From Hyperoodon ampullatus (taxonomy: Eukaryota; Chordata; Mammalia; Artiodactyla; Ziphiidae), in NCBI GenBank assembly GCA_949752795.1, contig OX457071.1, positions 25,280,800 to 25,344,799 on the forward strand: DNA of 64,000 bases. Direction: 5' to 3'. Both the position numbers and the translations under genes were made by a program. Positions within the stretch are counted from its first letter, which is position 1. Every line of letters begins with the position of its first letter. Positions 56,558-64,000 of the stretch are shown piece by piece. The notes under the pieces are model-generated. The model did not search any database. It was not told where the DNA came from and saw nothing but the letters and a program-made list of their open reading frames with translations.

Positions 56558-56811
56558 AAGAAGGAGGGAGGTTGGGATTGACATATATACACTACTATGT
56601 ATGAAATAGATAACTAATGAGAACCTGCTGTAAAGCTCAGGGAACTCTACTCAGTGCTCTGTGGTGACCTAAACGGGAAGGAAATCTAAAAAAGAGGGGA
56701 TATATGTATACTTATAACTAATTCACTTTGCTGCGCAGCAGAAACTAACACAACATTGTAAAGCAACTATACTCCAATAAAAATTAATTAAAAAAAAAAA
56801 GAAGGAGGGAG
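56558..56811 (+). mobile_element. L1 3'UTR insertion with 13-bp TSD
   Basis: The insert (56571-56798) begins 'gttgggattgacatatatacactactatg'. It ends with the L1 3' end 'caacattgtaaagcaactatactccaataaaaatt' and A-tail. The TSD aagaaggagggag lies at 56558-56570 and 56799-56811, perfect. Confidence 0.93.
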
Positions 56812-56907
56812 CAATCAGTTGTATTTTTATCAGTGAGAGATCCAGGAAGATAAAGGCTTACAAAAGTTCTTTGAAGTTAGCTACAAGGAAATCGTTAGTG
56901 GCCTTTT
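56812..56907 (+). repeat. Ancient repeat, fourth piece
   Basis: Sequence between the L1 tail and the SINE, continuing the ancient family text ('gtggccttttaaaaatctgctctg'). Confidence 0.4.
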
Positions 56908-57270
56908 AAAAATCTGCTCTGTGGGGTTTCCCTCGTGGCGTAGTGGTTAAGAATCCGCCTGCCAATGCTGGGGACACAGTTTCAAGCCCTGGGCCGGGAA
57001 GATCCCACATACCGCGGAGCAAATAAACCTGCAAGCCACAACTACTGAGCCTGTGCTCTAGAGCCCGTGTGCCACAGCTACTGAAGCCCATGCACCTAGA
57101 GCCCGTGCTCTGCAATAATAGAAGCCACCGCAATGAGAAGCCCACGCACTGCAACGAAGAGTAGCCCCTGCTCGCCACAACTAGAGAAAGCCCGTGCACA
57201 GCAACAAAGACCCAACACAGCCAAAAATAATTAATTAATTAATTAATTAATTTAAAAAAAATCTGCTCTG
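56908..57270 (+). mobile_element. CHR-1-type SINE with 14-bp TSD
   Basis: The head ggtttccctcgtggcgtagt is at 56926. The CHR-1 body contains 'ccacaactactgagcc', and the tail is (aatt)n. The TSD aaaaatctgctctg lies at 56908-56921 and 57257-57270, perfect. It inserted into the ancient repeat. Confidence 0.94.
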
Positions 57271-57770
57271 AGTAGAGCAGTAAGAATGGAGCACCACGCT
57301 GAGTCATCGTTGGGCAGGGGTGCTGTGGATATAACAGTAGACAGTTCTTTCAAAAAGATGGACTCTAAGTAAGAAAAAAAAAAAAAACAACTAAGGTGAG
57401 AGCAGTGGGCAGAAATTAGAAACAAGGGAGTGTTTCCCCCACCACTGGGAATATATATGTACATTTAAGTTGCCTGTGAAGAGGGAATTATTAAATATAC
57501 AGAGTGAGATGGAATAATCAGAGTTAAGCCCCTAAGAAAAAGGAAGAGAATCTCTTTCATTTTAACAGGGGAAAGAAGAAAAAGGTAGGGTTGTATATAA
57601 GTAAATTGAAGGAATTACTGTTTAATTCCATACTTGTTTTCTCTGTGAAACAGAGACAAGATTAGAGGTTGATGGGGAAGGGGAGCTGGGGAGGGAGGGG
57701 TCATACCTTTGAGAGATGTAGGTATTGTCTGAAATGCCACATGGAATAGGAGCATGTTGACCAGGAAAAA
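57271..57770 (+). repeat. Ancient repeat, last readable piece, then unassigned
   Basis: The text 'agtagagcagtaagaatggagcacc' and 'cagtagacagttctttcaaaaagatgg' continues the ancient family. After about 57400 the match fades. Confidence 0.4.
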
Positions 57771-57861
57771 TATAATATAATATAATATAATATAATATAA
57801 TATAATATAATATAATATAATATATATAATATATATAATATAATATAATATAATATAATAA
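57771..57861. repeat. (TATAA)n pentanucleotide repeat
   Basis: About 17 tataa units, with an interrupted tatataatatataa patch at about 57823-57837. Very AT-rich and probably unstable in length. Confidence 0.96.
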
Positions 57862-60544
57862 AAATGTAATACATATTTTTTTTTATCAGGGAGCTATAGG
57901 TGCCCCATCAAGATTAGAGACACAAAGCTGTGGTGGACCAATCCTGACTATTGTGTGACTTTTCCCTTGAAATGTCAATGAGTTGAATGCAAAAGTAGAG
58001 GGGGTAGAATTACCTTTAGTAAGGTTTAAGGAGTTTTCTTCCATCCGGAGTGATGGGGAAACAATAGAATAAGAGGTTTCAGAATAATGGTAAACCAAGG
58101 GATGAAGTGATGGCATGGGTAAGGAGCTAAGTGAAGAGAAGAGGGACCTAATGGGAAAAGGGACAAGGGACTCCAAATAAAGATACAGAAAAGTCAAAGA
58201 ACTGGTGTTTTGGGATCAATAATGTAAAAGAGAGAGAGAGAGTGAGGGGGCGGTGCCCGGAACACATGGTTAAGAATGAATGTGATGCTTTATTTGAGTG
58301 GCAGTGCGATCTGGCTGTGACGAGGTCTAGGGTGTGGCCATGGAGTGGAGCCTGAGAGCGGGAATGATGCCCTTGAAGGTGAGGCAGGCAAGGGAGCTCC
58401 AGGCGAGGTTGTCATACTGAGTCACCTAGAATGACGTCAGGTTGAGGGTGGAGACGATGACTGTTGGCCAGGTGTCGAGGTCTTCCAAGGATTTACTGAC
58501 CATATCATCAACAAACAGGCAGGGAGAAAAAACTCCAAAGTTGCCCACAGAGGCAAAACACATTTAAGCAATTATCTGAATAACTCAATTAAAAATCCTT
58601 CTTATGGCTTTCTAGGAAGAGGAGACTTTGCCTGTATTAGCCTAAATGAATTCACCTGACAATTTACAATATCCCCCATCATTTTTCCTGTCTGAATAGT
58701 TAGGAACTCACTCTGGTCCCATCTGGCCCTCAGGCCTGAGAATGGATTAACACTGGACCTACTGACAATGAAAGTACACAAGAGCATGCTGGCAACTCTC
58801 TCCTTCTGCTAGATTAGTCAAGTCACAAAGAGAGGGCTGTGGTGGAGAGTTTGGATTGGAGAAGGTGCAACGACACTGAGAGTATCCCCACCCTAATCTG
58901 CATTTTGCTCTCTGAGCTGCAAAGGAATTGCTTGCTCACACCAATTCCCCAGGCCCATGATTCAGCCTTCTCATAAAAGAGTATTTTTAAAAAGAGCTAT
59001 AAGACCTTGCACTGTTTAATGTACTCTGTAATGCAGGACAAACTGTCACCTTCCTTACCCTCCAGGAGTGAACGATTGTGTGCCTATTTTTAATTGCCTA
59101 AAATCATAGATTAAAACATTTAGTTTACACTTCTACCTGATATGGGTGATGTGCAAGCAAATTAGTGCCTTTAAGTGATGATAAACAGGGATTCTTAAGA
59201 AAAGGCCCATCAAGAATATCACCATCTGTCTTCTTCCAATTCAGGAAACTGTAGCATACACTTACTGACCGCTTGCCATGTACCCAGAACTGAAGCAAAC
59301 ACAAAAAGAAGGTACACACACATGCTTGTTGAGCACACTTATAGGCTTGTTTGGAACGTACATAACATTCATAAAACATAAGACTTTAATCAACTACCCA
59401 ATTCATCTGAAATAAATAAATGGCATTTATTATAGGATGGATGAGCTCTGTTCACTTGAAGATGAGTGAAATATGGTTCCTGTTCTTGTGTAGCTCACAG
59501 GGTATGGGATGTGTTGGGATGAGAGGAAGCAGCATGTACACAGGGAAACCACAGAACCACAGAACGTTTCTAGAAGTCATATTAGAGACTTGGGAGGCAG
59601 AAAAGAGGAGTCTCTACAGGAAAAGCTAGGAACATTCTCTCAGGCGAGATGAAATTGGAACCAGGTCTGGAAGGCACCGCAGAAATTCGCTGGAGAAGGG
59701 GGTGGTGAAGGCAAGGTGAGAGACTAGCCCTCCAGGTTTGGGCCTTCTCAGTTGCTTTCTCTGAATAACATCACTCTAATGGGTCCCTTGCTCACGAATC
59801 CATAGTTTATTAACTACTTCTGGAACTAGAAAGAAGAAATGTTAGGGATTCCATGATTCAGAAATTCAGTTGTGAACACTGAAATCCAGAATTTTATAAG
59901 TCCTTATCAGAGCTTATACAGCTCATCAGGGGACAAACTGGGACTAGACAAATCAATAAATGTCTGTGGAATAAATGACCACACAGGCTAACCAGTGCTG
60001 GTACAAAATCTGTAGAAGAAGAGAATAAAAAAGGCAATAAAGGCAAAAGTTCAACATGGAACAGTATTTCTAATGGTTAAGACAATGCTTATTTTTGTTG
60101 CTCTTAGGATTCTGCTCAATGCCATTCAATGCCATAGTAATTAAACTAGACATAACTTGGTTAAAGGAGGGTTTATTGTCCTGTTTTCTTGCACAAATAT
60201 TCTGTGCTTGCTTATGATATTTTTGAAATGGCAACTGAGTCTTTTAACTTGGGTGGGGACCCCAGGCCCACAGTGAGCAATTGTTTACTGGGAGGGAGAG
60301 GCAAGGCAGACTCATGCTCCACAGTGAAACTTCCGCTGCCTCAGAGGCTGACAATGAAGGTTTTACTTTTTTAGCTTATTGGACAAAGTGAGAACCAGAT
60401 GTACCAGAACTTCACAGTAATGTTCCTGATGACCCAAATAAGGCAGAATGGGAAGATCCAAGCCTAGCCTACTGTAAGCCAACAATAGTCAAAATCGATG
60501 GGGCTCCACAGATGTTGTGCATAAATGTGAGTATTTAGAAGAGG
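57862..60544. other. Unassigned intergenic sequence
   Basis: No gene or clear element. The 103-codon minus frame (57886-58197) and 84-codon minus frame (59125-59379) lack domains. A short (GA)n lies near 58231-58243. Confidence 0.45.
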
Positions 60545-63150
60545 TCAGAGTGACTTTCGGTTTCCGATCCGACATATTAAGAGCTTAGAAGTCACTCTTC
60601 CATCCTAACCAGTAAAAAGCTGTGTGAACTGAAAAACCAACAACTCTTCTTAGACATGTCAGACAAGTCAGGTCAAAGGGAAAACTACTGCCCCCAACAT
60701 TGAAGAGACAGACAGATGGATACAGAGAATCACAACTTACTAGAACATAAATCCACAAGCAGAAACGTCCATGGTACCAGTGCCTGGGTAGGAAAACCTG
60801 AACTGTAATTGACAAATTGCTGGAAGCTCAGTGTGGTCAAGTCTGAGAGTTAAAAATTCTCAGGGAGCCAAGTCACAGGGGATCCCCTGCACTTTCGTAC
60901 AGACACCAAGCAGGGTAAGTGTTAAACAAAACAAAACTCTACACCTAGACATATATCATTTTCAAACTACAGAAAATCAAAGATAATTTTACCTCCAGAA
61001 GCTCTACCAGGTCCCCACAGTGAATATTGGAGGAAAATCCCCTCATGCTTCTGGAAGAGGAAGGAAAAAAGGAACTGTTTTGAAATATGTCAGAGCATTC
61101 TGTTCTTCTTAGTAAGACCTGCCCTCAGGAGAAACTATTTTTACCAGAGCCTAAACCTGATGGGGTTTTATCAGAGCCTAACCTACAAGGGGGAAGGGAA
61201 ATATCCGAGTCCAGCTCCCTCTACCCATCCTGCCCCACCTAAGGGAGGTTGATGGTACTGAGAAGCACTGGCAAAATTCACGGTCCAGGGGTACAGGCTC
61301 AGCAAAAGACTGAGACTTAATCATAGGACCACAGAACATTTTCTCTCCCTCACACACTAACACTACATTATAAAGCCCTGTTTATTGCAGTTCCTTTTAC
61401 CCACTATATCTTGCCCACCTATCAACAACAACAAAAAATTATGAGGTACTTTAAAAGGCAAAGAACACAGTTTAAAGAGACTGAACGAGCATCAGAACCA
61501 GAGTCAGATATGGCAGAAATGTTGAAATTATCAGACCAGAATTTTAAAAAACAAACTATGATTAATATGCTAAGGGGCTTTAATGGAAAAAGTAGACAGC
61601 ATGCAACAGATGCATAATGTAAGCAGAGAGATGGAAATTCTAAGAAAGAATTTAAAAGTAATGCTAGAGGGCTTCCCTGGTGGTGCAGTGGTTAAGAATC
61701 TGCCTGCCAATGCTGGGGACACAGTTTCAAGCCCTGGTCCGGGAAGATCCCACATGACGCAGAGCAACTAAGCCCGTGCACCACAACTACTGAGTCTGTG
61801 CTCTAGAGCCCGTAAACCACAACCACTGAAGCCCATGCACCTAGAGCTCATGTTCTGCAACAAGAGAAGCCACTGCAGTGAGAAGCCTGCACACCACAAT
61901 GAAGAGTAGCCCCCACTCGCCACAACCAGAGAAAAGCCCACACACAGCTATGAAGACCCAACGCAGCCAAGATAAATAAATAAATAAATAAAATAAAGTA
62001 ATAAAATAAATAAATTTACTTTAAAAAATAATTTAAAAAAATAATGCTAGAGATCAAAAATATTATAACAGAAATGAAGAATGCCTTTGATGAGCTCATT
62101 AGGGCATGACATGGCTGAGGAAAGGATCTCTGAGCTTGATGACATGACAACAGAAACTTCCCAAAAAATGAACAAGGAAAATACTGAAAAAAAAAAAAAA
62201 AAAGAACAGAGTATCCAAGAACTGTGGGACAACTACAAAAGGTATAACATACATGTAATGGGAATTCCAGAAGAAGAAGAAACAGAGAAAGGAGCAAAAG
62301 CAATATTGGAAGTAATAATGATTGAGAATTTTTCCAAATTAATGTCAAACACAAAACTATAGATCCAGGAAGCTTAGAGAACACCAAGCAGGATAAATGA
62401 AAACAAATAAATCTACCCTAAGCATGTAATATTCAAGCTTTAGAATATCAAAGATAAAGACAAAAAAAAAATTGAAAGAAAACAAGAGGAAAAAAATCTT
62501 ACCTTTAGAAAAGCAAAGATAAGAATTGCACTTGATATCTCCTCAGAAACCATGCAGTCAAGAAGAGAGTTAAGTGAAATATTTGGTTCATTTAAAAAAA
62601 AAAAAAAGAAAACCCCCCAAAACAAAAAATACAACAAGCTAGAATTCTGTACCCTGCAAAATTATACTTCAAAAGTGAAGAAGAAATAAAGACTTTCTCA
62701 GGAAAACAAAAATTGAGGGAATTTGTTGCCAGTAAACCTGCCTTGCAAAAAATAATGTTAAAAGAATTTCTTCAGAGAGAAGGAAAATGATATAGGCAAG
62801 AAACTTGGATCTACATAAAGAAAGAAAGAACATCAGGGAATGAATAAGCGAAGGTAAAATAAAAACTTATTTTCTTATTCTTAATTGATCTAACAGAAAA
62901 TAGTTTACATGAAATAATAGCAAAAATGTATTTGATTAAGTATGCTTATGCATACGTATACACTTATGTGTAAGTGTGATGAATGACTGCAATGGTAAAA
63001 GGGATGGGAGGTGTAGGAATTGGGAATATTGTTGTTATAAGATATTTTTACTGCTTGTGAAGTGGTTTAGAGTTATTTTAAAGTGGACTTGGATTAGTTT
63101 TAAATGTGTATTGCAAACTTTAGAGCAATCATCAAAAAATTTTTTAAAAA
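60545..63150 (+). mobile_element. Nearly full-length HAL1-like (half-L1) element, interrupted by a SINE
   Basis: From 60545 ('agtgactttcggtttccgatccgac') a 5' region leads to an ORF1-type coding remnant at about 61411-62790. Then, without any ORF2, comes a short 3' region ('gatataggcaagaaacttggatctacataaag', 'gaaggtaaaataaaaac', 'gatgaatgactgcaatgg') ending near 'gcaatcatcaaaaaattttt'. An L1-lineage element with ORF1 but no ORF2 is the definition of HAL1. Decayed ORF1 pieces are at 61411-61617 and 62081-62362 (contains ELWDNYKRYNIHVMGIPEEE, the RRM entry also seen in L1 ORF1p). Family assignment is from recall and the ends are approximate. Confidence 0.65.
61659..62052 (+). mobile_element. 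CHR-1-type SINE with 11-bp TSD
   Basis: The head gggcttccctggtggtgcag is at 61669. The CHR-1 body and a long (taaa)n tail to about 62041 follow. The TSD taatgctagag lies at 61659-61669 and 62042-62052. It splits the HAL1-like ORF1 remnant. Confidence 0.93.
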
Positions 63151-63829
63151 GAGGTATAATTGATATGCAAAGAAAGGAGAGAAAACAGAGATTGGAGTGT
63201 GGGGGTGAGTGGGTAAATGGGAACTCTATACATTTTCCAGTCAATTTTGCTGTTAATTTTAAACTGCTCTAAAAAATATTTTATTAAAAAAAAAAAGAAG
63301 GGGTGGGTGACATAATGTTTAATACTTGGGTTCTTAGAGAATGATACCTAATAATTTGACCAGGACTTTAGGTCAAAAAAGATGAGCACTGGATCTAAAA
63401 TGTTAAATTACCTGAAGATGGTTTGAAACTGGAATATTGGGAACTAATCTATTGATCTTCTTCTTGGAAATATTGACGTTGCCTTACAATTCTCATCATT
63501 AGTATATTTATCATAAAGTACAATAAACAAACCAGCCTTGGATTAGACATGTATTTTCAAATGTATAAGTATCCATTTATCCAACCTGGATGTCAGGACT
63601 AGATGGAAACAGGTGTGGCATAAACCAAATGGATAGAAAAGGCAGAGATAGAAGAGCTCTCTACTCTATGACAATAGTCTTGAACAGAAAGAAGTGAGCC
63701 AGAGAGCACCATTCTCTGGGCTCTGAGAGATACCACGGTCTTAACCTAAAAATTAAATGCCCAAGACTCTTTTGAGAGCCATCCCTCATTATTTAGATCA
63801 TTATAATCATGCTAAATTGTTATTATAAT
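63151..63829. other. Unassigned sequence
   Basis: No gene or clear element. The 98-codon plus frame (62976-63272) lies in the HAL1 3' region and is not credible. Confidence 0.4.
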
Positions 63830-64000
63830 AATAACTGATATTTAAGTACTTGCCATATACCAGGCACTGGTCTAAATAAACACTTTACTATATTACAGAT
63901 GAGGAAACTGTGACACAGAGGAAACTTCATCACAGATGGAGTGATATGCCCTAGGCCACACAGCTAGCAAGTGACAGTGAGGATTCTAAGCCAGACTTGT
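63830..64000 (-). repeat. MIR SINE, antisense (runs off the window)
   Basis: The text 'gatatttaagtacttgccatataccaggcactggtctaaataaacac', 'cagatgaggaaactgtgacacagagg' and 'cacacagctagcaagtgacagtgaggattctaagcc' is full-order antisense MIR. Confidence 0.85.

Overview
This is a gene-poor piece of a mammalian nuclear genome, almost certainly from a whale or dolphin. The best evidence is a set of tRNA-derived CHR-type SINEs, all with the cetartiodactyl head 'cttccctggtggcgcagtgg'. Several also carry the short GC-rich body ending 'gcccgcgtaccgc' that is characteristic of cetacean CHR-2. The L1 lineage and the old mammal-wide repeats (MIR, L2, MER5A-like, MLT1-like LTRs, HAL1-like) fit the same picture. 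I see no bacterial, plasmid or phage content, no rRNA or tRNA gene, no CRISPR array, and no convincing multi-exon host gene.

Layout. From 1 to 5.4 kb there are old repeats, an old L1 with a target-site duplication (TSD) at 1118-2093, and two CHR SINEs. From 5.4 to 7.7 kb lies a processed retropseudogene of SINHCAF (FAM60A) on the minus strand, with a nonsense codon, an A-run and a frameshift. From 8 to 22 kb there are old antisense L1, MER5A, L1 tails, an MLT1-type LTR, MIRs and two CHR-2 SINEs in unassigned AT-rich sequence.

The centrepiece is 22,236-31,285. A 5'-truncated L1 carried about 240 bp of 3'-flanking DNA from its source locus, including a SINE fragment and its own AATAAA signal, and the whole unit is bracketed by a 16-bp TSD. 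A younger full-length L1 (22,416-29,031) later inserted inside it with its own 9-bp TSD. The young L1 keeps an ETS/YY1-like promoter start and an intact ORF1. Its ORF2 is intact except for a nonsense codon and a small frameshift, both in the endonuclease part.

From 31 to 53 kb there are more MLT1/MaLR LTRs, MIRs, a long decayed L1 (42-44 kb), CHR SINEs and microsatellites. From 53 to 57.7 kb one ancient repeat, readable in collinear pieces, has been split by a twin-primed (5'-inverted) L1, an MLT1-type LTR, an L1 3' tail and a CHR-1 SINE. From 60.5 to 63.2 kb lies a nearly full-length HAL1-like element interrupted by a CHR-1 SINE.

The genes here do not work together as a pathway. The coding capacity is that of retrotransposons, and the retropseudogene and SINEs are products of L1-type reverse transcription. 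The value of the window is its readable insertion history: TSDs, nesting order, a 3' transduction, a twin-priming inversion and a retrocopy. Family names rest on recognised sequence patterns, not on a database search.
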